The notes under the pieces were generated by a model. The model made no database searches and was not told where the DNA came from. It was given only the letters and a program-made list of their open reading frames with translations. 64,000 nt of DNA from Centropus unirufus (Eukaryota; Chordata; Aves; Cuculiformes; Centropidae): NCBI GenBank assembly GCA_013397695.1, contig VYZI01000237.1:613821-677820 (forward strand), read 5' to 3'. This document shows positions 25,547 through 39,100 of this stretch, piece by piece. Within the stretch, counting starts at the first letter, position 1. The number at the start of each line of letters is the position of its first letter. The translations under genes and the position numbers were made by a program.

Positions 25547-26171
25547 TGTTGTGATCCAAGCAGGCCACTGAAGAGACCCTGGACCCCTAATGTTCCTAGA
25601 TTCCATTGTAGTGAATTAAGGGAAAATGACATCAAACAATTGACTTAAAATAAATTTATTTAGGAATAAGATAGGTATTTCTTGCTAAAACTATACTTGG
25701 AGCAAGGAAAAGAGAAAGAAAAGAGGAACAAAAGGGAGAGAAAGGGGAAGAGGAAGAGAGAAGAGTAAGATATCACCACCTCAGGTTCCAGTGTTGCACA
25801 GCATCGTCTCGTGCCTTTTAGGATCTCAGGATGAAGAGGAGCTCTTGGTTCCTTAGGGAGATGCTTTTATGCACTTGAGTTCCCCCAACCTGTTCCTGTT
25901 TTTCAACAACATAAGGGACAGATATGGCTCAAGATGGGATCATAGGAGAGGGATTCGCCTCTACATGGGATGTTGCAATTAGCATGTACTCAATAATCTT
26001 CATTTACATATACCTGGTGTCACCTGTTGTATGCATTTGGCTGATAACGTGGCAAGAGCCTTTTCACAGTCAGAATCTCAGAGGGGGAACGGCCAAGCAA
26101 GACCGCTGTGGCTCCTCAAATTTCTCTCCCTCAAATACATCCTGCTTACCATGATTTAGTGGCGCCTGCCA
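25547..26171 (-). mobile_element. solo LTR of an endogenous retrovirus
   Basis: This has the form of a complete retroviral LTR on the minus strand. It starts with TG and ends with CA in both readings (plus-strand left end 'tgttgtgatccaagcaggcc', right end 'ggcgcctgcca'). The four bases CATC flank it on both sides (25543-25546 and 26172-26175), a candidate target-site duplication. On the minus strand a TATA-like 'gcataaaagc' lies at 25872-25863 and a polyadenylation signal AATAAA at 25660-25655. The order U3-R-U5 is therefore as expected, with U3 on the right. No internal retroviral sequence adjoins it, so it is a solo LTR left by recombination. The class is not certain; a 4-bp duplication would suit a gammaretrovirus-like (ERV1) element. 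The call rests on structure, not on a recognised consensus. Confidence 0.72.
25704..25770 (+). repeat. polypurine tract inside the LTR
   Basis: A strand-biased run made almost only of A and G, broken by one or two pyrimidines. On the minus (LTR-sense) strand this is a long CT-rich tract between the TATA-like box and the polyadenylation signal, so it would lie in the transcribed R region if the LTR were active. Confidence 0.85.
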
Positions 26172-26175
26172 CATC
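26172..26175 (+). repeat. candidate target-site duplication, right copy (CATC)
   Basis: Right partner of the CATC at 25543-25546. The match extends one base further (ACATC on both sides), but that base belongs to the LTR's terminal CA on this side. Confidence 0.6.
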
Positions 26176-26372
26176 AGCTGCTATGTGGCAATACGATTTG
26201 AGACATTCCCATTAACTCTTCCAGTCTCTCACACCATCTCCACATGATTTGTTTCTTCTTGCAGCCCAACAGTCGAAAACAATTGGTTTAAAGTATACCA
26301 TTTCTGCCACAGAAGTGGTCTATTACAACATCCTAGGAAAAAAATAAAGAAAACAAACAGAATAGTCTGTCT

Positions 26373-26396
26373 GACACACACAGGCACACACACATA
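26373..26396 (+). repeat. imperfect (CA)n repeat
   Basis: 'acacacacaggcacacacac' with one interruption. It is a short simple repeat. Confidence 0.85.
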
Positions 26397-28949
26397 CCCT
26401 CCAGTTCTCTTTTTTGGGGCATCAGTAATAGGTAACCTATTTGGGAAAACTACAACCACTGCAAACCTGCAGACCTAACACAGCCAATCCAATACAAAGG
26501 AACCTTTTGGTACATATATTTTGGTCTCACTACAGAAACACATTTGTTATACATCTTCACTTTTACCCCAGATGACAGAAATGAAAAGGGGGAGGGATAG
26601 ATTAGAGCAAAAAAAATAATCAGGATCTCTTTCTTCTTCCATCTCCTTCTTACTCACTACCCAATTAGTACTCATCCTGTGCTGTCTCTGTATCACTGTC
26701 ATTTCCAGTACAGCAGTAGGTAAGTCCTTCATTACCTCTAGCCGCCAAAACTTCTTAATGAGGGAATTACCATTGACAACAGTTACAGAAAATACTATCT
26801 AGCATATTCTCTTATCACCTGGTTACAGATAACGACCTAACCTCCGCAAGTGAAATCCAAGCATCCATGCACCTCCATAGTTTATTTTCTTGTGGGAGAC
26901 ACCAATTTGCTTCAGCCTGGGCTGGAGAGGGCATAGATATCGATAAACAGACTGCAGCCAAGAATTACAGAAAACAGGCATTTAAGATGTAAGACTTATT
27001 AGGGCCCCAAGGTACTGTACATTGATGTCAGGAGGCAGTTTCACAGTGCTTTGTCCATTCTAGTTCTTCTTTTGCCAAGGAGATATAGGGTATCCAGAGG
27101 GAACACATTTCTGAAAGGGGACTATGACTATCTATGGTAATGTTGGAAGTCTGCAACTAACAAAAGGAAAGATCTCCTTTTCTGTTGTGCTACCACATTT
27201 CTCAAAACAAGGCAACCCTTTTGCCACTGAAATTATCTGGCATTGGTTTATATTGCTAGGGAAGCTATAAAATAGTACTTGGAGAACTGGATATGTAAGA
27301 AAAAGAGTCTGGATAAAGTGAGAATAAATCTGTGCTGGCCGAATTAGAGCAAAGTAATGGGACAAGGCTTTTACACAATTAAAAATCAACCCCCTTCACA
27401 CCAAAGAGTAACAAGTGAGTAAAATTCAGGACATTAAACTACTGCTACAACCTGTATTTCATAAGTACAACAAGGCCAATTATTGACAGCTATTGCTGTT
27501 GGAATAACTATATGTTAAATAATCGTTCTTATTGGGTCATGGAATGTGGCACCTACATCAGATGTATATAATTGTTTCTGGATCATCATTAAATTCCACA
27601 GGTTTTACAAGTTGGTATATTCTGTACCTTAAAGTTTACACAAAGTAAAAGTGTGGTAGCAGAGAAAGGACTTTTTTTTTTTCCCTTTAACTATTACCAT
27701 TTAAATTGCTTTTCCATAAACGTGCCAAATTAGGTCTGTGCATTAAGAATTATGTATCAACAGCACATGACAGTTTTCTTCCTTGTCAGCATAATATGCC
27801 TCTTCACTTCAGCTTCTAGAAAGGGTAAATAACAACACTCCAAGACATTAATTCAAAACAAAAACTGTTGCTGACATTTGAGGCAACTGTTTCAAACTTG
27901 ACTTTCCAAACTGTGACTTTTCAGAGCATTTGCTTTATGCTACTCTTTTGTGTCACAGATTAATGGCTCACAATATGTTTCATGGACATTCCATCCAGGA
28001 ATTTTCATTGTACCTTCTCTTATAGTTGCTTATGTTTTCAAACATTATTCTGATTTACTTCTAGTGGCTAATGAAAGCCCTGGTCTCTGATCATTAATTG
28101 TATATCTTATCCGAACCATTTCAAGTATTAGAGTGTTTGCATCTGAGAAAGATGAGGATAAAATTTAATGAAGGTATGAACCAGCACAAATCTCTTGCCC
28201 AATTGCCACATTCAAGGAGTAAATAATTTCTCTCAAATGATCCCAGTCTAATTTAAAGCTTTTCCAATGGTGGTAGCTTTAACTACATTCCCCAGTAAGC
28301 TAACCCTGCTTTTACCCATCCTTATTACACAAAGTGAAAGAGCGGATTATCTGAATGTAAATTTTCTTTACCTTCAAATTGCAGTCCACAGTTCCTGTTA
28401 AGATGTTGTTCACAAATTTGCAAACCTCATCGCTACCACACTTCTCAAAGGTGCACAGAGAGATTAATTGACATTCTAACCTTCTCTTTTTTTAATACAG
28501 AGGATTAGGAAAGCTCCACAGAGCTTATGCTGCAAGGCTGATTTCCAACACTTGGATCCTCCCCTGAATTCTTTTTAGTTTTATTTTCATCTTTAATATA
28601 TGTTCCTCACAACTACAAATGACTTTAAACAGTCTTATCAAAGCTTATCCAAATTTCGCTGTCTTATGATTGACATCTAACTTTTGCGGGTTTAACTCAG
28701 CAAACCTCAAAATCTTGTCTGACTCCTCAACAAGTCTCTACGTGCCATGACAAAGTCAGTCATGTGGTTTTATTGTTTTTGTTTATCTTCTCTGAAGCCC
28801 TAAACATCTAAGCTTCTATGTAGGCAATGAAGATCTAGTCAATACAATCAATCAGGTCTAGAAAGTTTTTCAGTTGACCAAATGTAGATTTACTGTTGAA
28901 AAAGCAGAATCCTCCATGTTTGAAACCTAGCCATCCGGTAGTAATAAAA

Positions 28950-29760
28950 TTCCTCCAACATTTGCTATTCTATCAATCTTTTCATCATCCATGAGCTTTG
29001 CCATAAAGCATTTTGTAGTATTTTTAAAATTCTTTATAAAAATATTAAATGCAGTTGAACAATTATCTAAGTAATACAGTTAGCAGGTAATAAATAACAT
29101 CTGCTGAAGATTAAACCAGTTTTTTATCTATTTAATATCTGACTAGTTAACAAAAGAATTTTCCATTAAAAATAATAATAAATTTAAAATGCTTCTAATC
29201 AAAGGAAATTTATATTTTCTTTCTTTTATCAATCACATTTGTAATCCTAGTAAAATAAAATACTATTTTCTCAGATGTTTTCTAACATCACACTAGTGAC
29301 TGTCATTAATATTTTTAAATTATAATTTTTGGTTTTAGGATTTTAAGTGAACTATTCTCAATTTTGAGTCAGAATTATTTTAAACTAGCAAATTTTCTGA
29401 ATTTCTGAAGAATATTCTAAGTTATTTACCATCTTTAGTTTTTTTACTCTCTCTGATTTTCAAAGACATTTACAATGTTAGACAGCTGGTCTCTTAAAAT
29501 CTTTCCTCACTTCAAACCAGGACTGTGTTTAAACAAAATCTAGTTGATTGACATTAAAACATTTCTCAAAGATAATGTTCTGCAAAAGATAACGAAAACT
29601 TTGCTCAAACAGTTTTGCAAAGATGAAAACATGTTGTGGTCTTCCAAGGAGAAATTAAGAAGGAAAAAAAAAATAGATAACAGTATTATATTTGGTTTCC
29701 TGCTTTATGGTTTTACAACTACTTCAATTTACAAATTTCTGCAGAAAATTTAAGGGGTAG
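28950..29760. other. very AT-rich stretch
   Basis: This is the most AT-rich part of the window, with many A and T runs and direct AAT repeats near 29170-29185. No gene or repeat family is recognised. The short open frame at 29544-29753 is lysine- and phenylalanine-rich purely because of base composition. Confidence 0.6.
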
Positions 29761-32700
29761 GATTCTTTTTGGATAAATTCAGTTACCCTGTATATATATT
29801 CAGAACCTGATGTATGAACAAGTGTCTGGCACCCAATGACAGTCAGTGAGGAGTGAAGGCTGGGTTCAGCTACCTGAACATTGACTCCTTCCATTCTGTT
29901 TCCACGTATTTGTGTCTTCCATTTGTAAGAACTGAGTTAATAACATTGCTGTAGATTTAGGGGCAGCTTTTTAACGCTGTTCAGAAGCCTAAGTTGCTGA
30001 CTGATACCTGGAGATCTTTCTGAAGCATACAGTCAATGACTCCTTCTTTACACATCTCACTGCCTGACAAATCTGGTCCTTGACCCTTCTTTGAACTACA
30101 TGATATAGGTGTTTTCAGTGTGGAAATGCAACAGTTTTACAACTGCTATAATAATTTCAAATATATGTGCATATATTAAAATCATAATGGCAAATATAAA
30201 TGTATTATAGTAACATAAATCCATTACTCTCTTAATTATTCCGGGCATATTGTGTGCACAGAATAATATCCCATACAAGGGCTAATATTCATTTGGCCTC
30301 TTGGGTCACCTAGCATAAAAATTCTTCATGCTTAAAACTTGTGCTACCTTATGCACTAGTATTCATGCTATAACTCACAGGTCTAACCTTCAGCTTCAAA
30401 TGATGCTAGCAAGATTTTTTGTTGCCCGTTGATCCTCCAAGCTATGCCTTATCGTACTAAGTGCAGTGATTAAGGACATTTCTGTGAGGTCAAATGACCT
30501 GGTTTGATTGATGCTCATATCTGTAAACCCTCTTTCCCCTAAAACAGTGTCTAAATTCAAATCACCTGTGGGAATAATCTCTGAGAAATGTGATCCTTAA
30601 ACAGTTCTGGACCACTGTCTGGGGCTCTGCTAATTAGGACACACCAAAAGCATGCCAGGAGCTTTATTAGCCATTAAACAAAGACATTTGAAGCTCAGTG
30701 CCTGACCCTGTATCCTAACACCATTTTGTTCCCTGCCTGATCTTCACTCCACGGGGCTCTAACAGGACCAACAGAGCACGGTAATAAAGAAACTACCCAT
30801 GGGCAAAGAGCAATGTCTCATGAATCAGAAAATTCCTTATTCCCACAGTTGTCTTATGGAAATCATTAATACCAATGTCAAGATGTTCCTCTCTTCTTCA
30901 GGGCCCATATCGGTAGGGAAACACACCCAGCATCCATAGAATTACCTGTCAACAGTTGGCAATGATTTTCTAGGTGCTAATTTAGTTGGTAATTTAATTG
31001 CTCTGAAATCAGGAGGAGCTACACTTACAATTTGTATATAAAATATAAATATAAAGCATTGTATATAGCTTTAGGTCAGCTTCTTATATACAGCTTTAGC
31101 CTTGGAGTTCATGGCTCAGTCCTGATATTGACCTGTATAAGATAGAGTATGATAACAACATACTTACTTGATTATCCTTGGCCAGCAGCTAGGTAACCAC
31201 ACAGACATTCACTCCCCCATGACGAAGAGAGAACTGGAAAAGTCAAATGAAAAACAAAACTTAGGGGATACCCAAATGAGTGATCCAATGAAGTTTAAGT
31301 TTTTCCTGGAATGCCACAACTTCTGCAGCCTTGGAGACTGCATTTTGCATCTCTAGCATAGAAACAGATAACATTCTCCTCTGTCAACACTCTTCTTGCA
31401 ATGTCACCAGACCGACTTCCATTATTTTGCAAAAAATTCTTCTATTGATAAAACTGAGCCATTGATTATCCCTATAACATGAACTCTTTTATCAAAATAA
31501 TCAGTTAACTAACCCGAGGAATGACTTGATCAGAACAGCTTGAGCCTCGCTCTCCCTCAGCCTGTTGCTTCCATCTTCAGTTACTTCACTGTGACACAAC
31601 AACACAGAGATGAGACTATGTTGTTGCCATTCATTGTTTTGTGGGTCGATGGGATTTTGCTTGATAATTTTATACACACAGTTTTAAACCACCAAGGAAT
31701 GGCAGACACTGTGGTTACTGACAAAAGTTCCCATTTTAAGAGAAGAATTCTTACCAAAAAAAGCTATATCGGAAAAGTCTTTGAATAGGTGACAGCAAAG
31801 GCATGTAAAGTCAGTTATACACTTTAAAGAGCCTGGGACATCTGAAGGAGAAAATTGAATGTTGGACTAGGTTCTTAATGCACTATGTTCTACTGAACTT
31901 GCACAACTTTCATTCGGTGGCAATTTATACAGGTACAGATTTGGAGAATGTCTTTACTGAGCTCTTGTTCCAGAGAAAATTTGCCACTTTCTCTCTGGAA
32001 ACAGAGACAATAATGAAGTGAATTTAGTGTTCTCTATTCAAAGGCCATTTAGTTCCTTGATTAGATTTTAAGTAATATAAATTGCCTACTGCTGGAAAAA
32101 AAATAGCCTAAACTTTTCAATCAGCTTCACCATGAGAACCAAGCTTGAGAAAATGTCATTAAAAAAAAAAACAACAACAAAACCAAACAGAAATATAAAT
32201 ATTAATGTGACTTTACAGCTCAGTGTGATAATAACCTCCTCTGTACAATTATATGAACTCTGTGTTCTGGAACAATAGTATAAATGAGTTAATTGTAGAT
32301 CTAAAAATTGTTTGCCAGCTGCTGTCTATTCTGTTACCAACACCTGTTTTGGCTCATGGCCTCATTAATTAAAATGTGATGAGCAAGCAGACAAGTTCAA
32401 AACACAGTGCTGACAATGTTTGTGCAGCTGACATGAAATCCATATTTGTAGCCCTCATCCAAAGCCAGGAAGCAATATATCTGTAATTCAATACAGAAGG
32501 GTTTTTTCGGTTTGGTTTGGGTTGTTGTTTTTTGTTTGTTTTTGGTTTTTTAACTTCCTCTAAAACTGCCTCAGTAAGGAATCTGTCCATTAAGGATAGA
32601 TTTTGTCTGTGGTAAATTAAGGGTAGAAATCATGGGCTTTCTGAAGCAGATAAGCACTAATTAAAAAAATTATATCTATGGAATATTACTAGTTAACCAT

Positions 32701-35647
32701 TCCAAATATTATTTGTCTATTTAAAAATTAAATTCAGATTGGAAATACCTTAGCTGTTATCAGTTTTCATCACTGTCTAGTCTTTCACTTCAGAGCTAAC
32801 AACAGCTTCAGCATATCATAACAGGATAATATGCCTTTTAAGAATTTGTACCTCTCAGCAGAATTTTTATGCTCTGCAGCAGAACCCGTTAGACCTCCGT
32901 GACCTTCTTTCCCATCTATTTTTCACAGTTGCTTAAGCTGGTTGGAAACACCTCAAAACTGTGAATGTTACCCTGCTCAGGTTTAAACTTCTCAGACCAT
33001 GTAAGAAGTCCCTGGGTGTGTTTGCCTTTATGATAGGTACCATGTTTTTCCTAGAGATCCAAAACCATCCAAGCTAGACCAACAGGTTGAAGGGTTCTAC
33101 CTGGATTCCCCTAAGAAGCTCCAGGTGTTAAATATCATTAGAAATAGAAGTAATCTGGAAACTTGTGCCAGTGTCCTGTAATTCTTCCACATAACTACCT
33201 ACTTTTCAACGCAGTCACCCATGAAATATAAGGCCTTGTCCCAATGGAGTTTTGTAGAATAAATTCTGGAGGAGAGACTGAAGATTGTGCTATGATAAAT
33301 ATGTTCTACAATGCAATGTGGTGCTGAGACAGGAGAACAAGCATCATGGAACCACAAAAAGACAAAGCTGGAGGCAGTCTGATCCTAGCCTGTTAGCTGG
33401 GGAACTCATAGCTGTAGAATCCCCGTGGTCCAACTTTTCTTAGTGCAACACTTACTTGCATTAGAACATCACTGCCTAAAGGCAAAATCATTCCTGGAGT
33501 TTGAGTCCTAAACCAAAGATGTACCCATTCGCTGGTCAGTGTCCTAGTGTATTCTTGTGATGTTAGAAGAAAATCTTTGGTATACATAAAATCATGACAG
33601 TTTTTGAAGAAATCCCAGCAGAGAAATGTTCTCTACAGTGTTTTATCTATTTTTTTTATGTAAAACTTCTGAATATTTGAATATGTTTCATGAAACAGAA
33701 TTTAATTATTCTATGCTATACCCAATATTTAAGATGTTTTGTTTCTGAAATTGTGTTGGTTTAGATCTTTTGCTTTGTTTTTTTTTCTAGGTTATTATTA
33801 GTGCTGTGATTGTTTTTCCAGGTTGTTGGAAGGATGAAAATTCACAGCTGTAGAAATGAAAGGGAAAGCAACTGATTTTCTCTAGCACACAACTTAGAGC
33901 TTTTTAATACTCATCCAGCCTTAATGTGCATATGAAGTGGAGATAACTGGTGTTTATTTCACCACACATCCTGGTGTGCCTTACGTGAAATACTGCTGAC
34001 AAAAAAAGGCAAACAGTCCCCACTGAAAGCCTACTAAGAATATTCCAAAATCTTCTCAAAATGCACATTAAGTTGAATTCCACAACAAACCTTCATGTTG
34101 ACTGGCATCTAACTTAACCACAGCAGGAGATGTGCAAAAGGAAGCAGCTCCTGGCATGGATTAACTGCACAAAGAGAGAGTTATTCTGTCATGCTATTTG
34201 TTGATCGTTTTAGAGCTTCTTCCTCCTTTAAATTTGCAGCCTTCATATTTTTGCAGTTCTTATTCTCCTTCTCTGCTTTTACTCACATGGCCTGTACACA
34301 AATAAAAATAAGTGAAATTCCAGTTCCCCCAGTGGTCCTTATGCTTTTTGGTAGCAGCCAGTAGTAAGACCATATATTAATTGTCTTTTTTTTCAGTGAA
34401 CTATAATTTACCAAACTTTCTGCCAACGTATTCTTCAGAGAAATAATAATTGTGCTGTATTTTCAGACTTAATATTACTTCAAAGAAGAGGCAAGAAATT
34501 TCTTCAATGGAAGCTGGAAATACAGTGGTATCAGTAGTTTCCACATACACCTCTAAAATTGCATTCTTGGCCCATAGTGCAAAGGAAAGGTCTATTAAGT
34601 CAAATGGGTGAGTTAAAGAAGCACAAGGAAAATTGAAACTGTCATCTGCATATATTCAGTGCTAACAACATTTCCAGCATTTCTTTAACAAATAGAATCC
34701 TTACATAAAATTAGACAGAAAAGACAATGAAATTAAGCATATGCCTAAAGTCATTTGATTCCACTACTGTAAAAGCCCATTATAAAATAATTACATTGCT
34801 ACAAATACTGCTCTTGGTGTGTAACCATATTGAAACAGGTGCTATTGGAACTGGAATGTTTTTTTGAAGGTATTTTAATTTAGGGGTAATTATGACACAG
34901 TCCACCAATCAAGTTCAAGTTCAGAGGGTGTGTAGGAGGAACAGACTTGAGCCTCAAAGCATGTCATATTTGCAGAAGGCAAAAGGTAATCAGGTGAGAC
35001 CAGGGGTATTTGAGCAATTATGGCATCATTTCATTCATTTAATTTGAAGCATTCCACCTAATTTAAAGAGAAATTATATTTCGAAAAATATTTTCATTGA
35101 GTTGTTATACAAGAAGTAGAAGTAAGGCGGTCTTTCATAACAGATCCTACCCTCATTAAACCAAAGGCATAGCAACACCATACTAAGGAGCTCTCAGTTC
35201 AAAGGATCCCAGAGCTTAGGCTGAACATATCTTCCAGCTCAGGGCTGGAGGTGTCGTTTCAGGGAGGTTGGTAGAGTTGCTGCCCAAAGTAGGTTCATCT
35301 GAAGTCGACCCAGTTCAGTTTCCCAGATAACAGGACAACTGGTCTTGTACAGGAGGGCACATTCTTAAGGGAAAGCACCGAGGCTATAGGAAGGTACTAG
35401 TCTAATGGTATGTCATGTCACTAGCTTCTCCAGATGTTCACTCCAGAATACTGCTACCAAAAATAACAGTGGTTTTGAGCAGACTGGCTCCAATTCAATG
35501 TCTTCTCATTTGCATCTCTACAAATTCAGGCTAACTTTATAGGAGCCATTTAGCATGCATTAGCATGAAACAAGGCAAGTGAGAGACAGGGAGGGATGAG
35601 GCTCATTAACTTTATGTCTAGTTTTATGTGGAAGAATTGTAAGGGTG
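29761..35647. other. long stretch with no supported gene
   Basis: Single-copy-looking, AT-rich DNA. It has poly-A/CAA low complexity at about 32160-32190 and a TTTG-rich zone at about 32500-32555. Open frames are all under 85 codons and unrecognised. The segment from about 35160 to 35640 is richer in G+C but shows no known family before the LTR begins. Confidence 0.45.
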
Positions 35648-36145
35648 TGTACTGGGTCTGTTTGGCATGGACCTAACTTTCTTCAGAGCAACCTATTTTG
35701 GATATGTGACTAAAGCTGTGTTGATAACACACCAGTGTCTTAGTCATGATGGAATCACACACTGTCAAGGCCTTTTCTTATTCCCACTCTGTCCACCCAA
35801 CAACTAGGCTGGGAGTGGCCAAGAAAGAGTCTGAGTGGAGCGGCCGATCCAAACTGGCCAAAGGGATGCTCCATACTATGTAATGTCATGCTCAGCAACA
35901 AAAGCTGTATGTTTTCCAAGAAGGTGCTGATAAAAGACTGTTTGGACATTAGTCTGTTTGTGGGAGGTGGTAAGTGATTGCCTCTGCATCTTCCTTTTTT
36001 GCCTCGTGTCTCCTTCACTTTTAAACTATCTTTAGCAGAACCAACATTCTCTTTAATTTTGTTCTTCAAACTCTGTCCCACATCCTGCTGCAAGAGGGAA
36101 TGACTATGTGAGTGCTTAGCTGCTGGCTGGGGTAAACGCATTGCA
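35648..36145 (+). mobile_element. old ERVL-like LTR, plus strand
   Basis: This matches, from memory, a widespread avian LTR usually assigned to ERVL-type elements. The blocks appear in the right order: 'tgtactgggtctgtttggca' at the start, 'gctgtgttgataacacacca', 'actgtcaaggccttttctta', 'gatccaaactggccaaaggg', 'atgtcatgctcagcaacaaa' and finally 'tgctggctggggtaaac'. The TATA position is changed (caacaaaagc at 35896-35905 where AATAAAAGC is expected). A degenerate polyadenylation region lies at about 36019-36033. No adjoining gag or pol sequence is seen and no clear target-site duplication is left, so it is probably an ancient solo LTR. Ends are accurate to a few bases. Confidence 0.85.
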
Positions 36146-39100
36146 AGATCAAAATACAAAATGCTCTACAGTTTTTTTTAAATTAAGCCACCGAAGATAC
36201 TGGATATGGATTTAGGAATGTGTCTGTATCCATGACTTCTGACTTTAACGTTTCCAAATACATTACTGATTGATCATTTTTAGTATGAACTTTTGACTGA
36301 GCCTAAGACAATCAATTAGATTTTTTATATAGCTTTGAATAAGAAAACAAAGATCAAAAAGGTTTTGGGTTTTTTTCTGTGTGTCTGTGATCTGAAAATA
36401 ATAGTTTTCATTTTGTCTTTTTCCCTCCTTGCAGCCGAATACATTTAAAAATTGAACGGTGATATCCCTGGGTGTCTACAGATATGCAGGGATACATAAC
36501 CCCCATGAGAGCATGACTTTCAAAGGAGTGACCTAATTGCTGAGATATACAACGTGGCTCACCCTGTTGAAGTATCCAACTCTAGCAAAAGTGACCAAGA
36601 CCAATGAGAGACATTTGCACCATTCATTGTGCTGAACATCAGCAATTAAGCAGGATGCCTAAGCTAGGACCTGGTCACCCATGCAGTCAGATAGAGAGGT
36701 TTGGAAGGAATAGATGATCACTATAGAGGCAGCCCAAAGCATTTCACTTCCTAAGTTAGGTCACCTGATTAAGTGCATTAACCTAGGAGGATGTAGGCTG
36801 TGGAGACTAAACAAGCCAGGTTTTAACCTAGTTTAGCTGTCTCCTATTGATGTAGATAGAAATGACTGGAGATGGGAACAAGGTACTTTGCCAGCTCTGC
36901 CATATCTCAGGGGAGACGTGCTGCTCCCATTTGAACTATAACTTGGTGTGGTTTTCTCAACATACATCAATGTATAAACAAGAAGGTGATTTGGGTTTGT
37001 TTCCAGTTCACTTATAATGAAGTGAGGTTTCCACCTCGTTTTAAAAGAGTTTTCCTCTAGTGAATATGCAGCATTTATCAGGTGCATAGCAATTCTGCCT
37101 GGGAGTTTGCTATTTGTGCAGGCAGAATCTGAGTAATGTCAGGTTTTGAGCTGGATCTCAACATGTTTAATTCCTTCCTTACCTACTCCCGTTTTTTTCT
37201 CTTCTATGAGTTCGAGTTATTTAAAACATGCATGGCAAGATTTCATCTGCCACTTTGCTCAAATGCACTCCTCACCAATACAGGAAATGAAGATTTTATA
37301 ATAACTTCTTCAAATAAAGTTGCTGCAGTTTTGTATGTGTGGGAGTATGTGCAAATTCAAAATAGTTAAGTGGAAGCAATGCTTAAAATTCAACCATATT
37401 AAATAATAATATTGAGCTAGTGGAGGTCTTCCCCAAGCAAAAAACTCAGATATTGCTGACTGGTGATTTTTCTGTGTTAGACTCAGTAATGGTTTGTGGG
37501 GCTTTGTTAATTTCAGTAAAGGTATTACAGAAAAAACTGTGAAATTACAAACAGGACTTAATCTGGAATATTCCATTAGCTCTTTGCAACACTAAACTTT
37601 TGCAGGACTCATAATCTTTTTAAAAAATAACTCTTAACACTATCTGTAGTAATGAGGAATAGGAAAACTATCCTGGCACGCTTCTTGCTGTTCTGTGTCC
37701 CTGACACTTCAGGTCCAATGAGTTTTCTTGCCAAAACAGTTGAAGGTGTTTAATATAACAACCTGACATGGATTTTGTCAATCATGCACCATGTGATTTG
37801 GAGTTTTTAAAAGCTGGAGAGATGTAGGGGAAGGAGAGGAAAGAATGGTAGTTTGCCTTGACTGATCTTTACTGTATACCACAATAATATAGTGTAATTC
37901 TCTTCATTACTGGCCTGGTGGATAACAAATACTGATAAGAGACAGAGATGAGATCAAGATGACTCCTGTCTCATTGCTGTATTCATGGACCCCTCTTACC
38001 AATCTTTTGAATCATGAACCGTTTTCCAAGGCAATGTTTCTCTAAGTTGAACAATTGCAATGAATAACTTCAAGATCATGGCACATAAACTTATCTTGCT
38101 TTCTTGGTGGAAATGCTACAACAAGCAAAGCATATTTTAAATACCTGAATGTGAATAAGAGCACATTAAAAACAAAAATGTGCTCAGTGGAGACATCAAA
38201 ATCACCATTTGATGTGATTGGTGCAGCTACATAAAACAGAAGAATTGTCTGACCTTCAGTCATCACTCTTAGAAATAACTGTATTGCTTACGTTCTCACA
38301 GAATTATCACCCTGTGGAAATTGTTTTTAATGTTTCATATAAAAAAATCACTCATGTTCCTGGGTTTACATCTCAAACAATAAAAGCATTACCAATACTT
38401 TGGGTCTATGGTATTTCAAGCATTTGGGTTTTGACAGCTGTTCTACAAAATGGAATAAGAGAGCATTTATCTTTTTTTGTAGCCTCCTCCAAAGCTCTAC
38501 ATTTTGAAAATGAGTGCAGGTTTTCAGCCAAAGCTAGAATACCTCATTGTCTTATGGCAGCAGTGAAAGAATGGTCTACCAGAAGAACCCTCTAGTGATA
38601 TTCCTCCTTGAGTGGTCATAGCCGTAATACTAAAACTGTGGAATTTCTAAATGCATTGTATGTATGCAGAGAGGGGCACAGCACACGTCAGCAGTGCTGC
38701 ATAAGGCAAATGACCTCCAGAGATGTCACATCCTGTAAAGTTCCTTCTATTGTTTGCACTGAAGATTAAACTGTCCCCAGCTGTGGAAAACAAAATTTCA
38801 CATCTGAAGAGCTGACATAGATTTTTAATAGCATAGGAAGAAATGCATGCCTCACAGAGAACAAGCTTATGAAGATGTGACATGGTAGGAAAGTTTTTCC
38901 AGGTGAGTTAGGAACTGTAAGGAAATTGTAAATAGAGTATTACAAAAGCTTTGTTATCCATCACAGTTCACCGACAAATTGTGAAGTCTCCTTTCCTTCT
39001 GCAATTCAAACATCTTCACATCCAGTGACATCCTTTTTTCATATATGACAATCCAAAACTCCAAATATAAGAACTTTTCAGAAACTCAGCCTTCAGTCAT

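Larger units (their letters stand above)
26172..28949. other. AT-rich stretch with no supported gene
   Basis: Contains an imperfect CA repeat (listed separately) and short open frames only. No repeat family, exon or RNA gene is recognised by eye. Confidence 0.45.
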
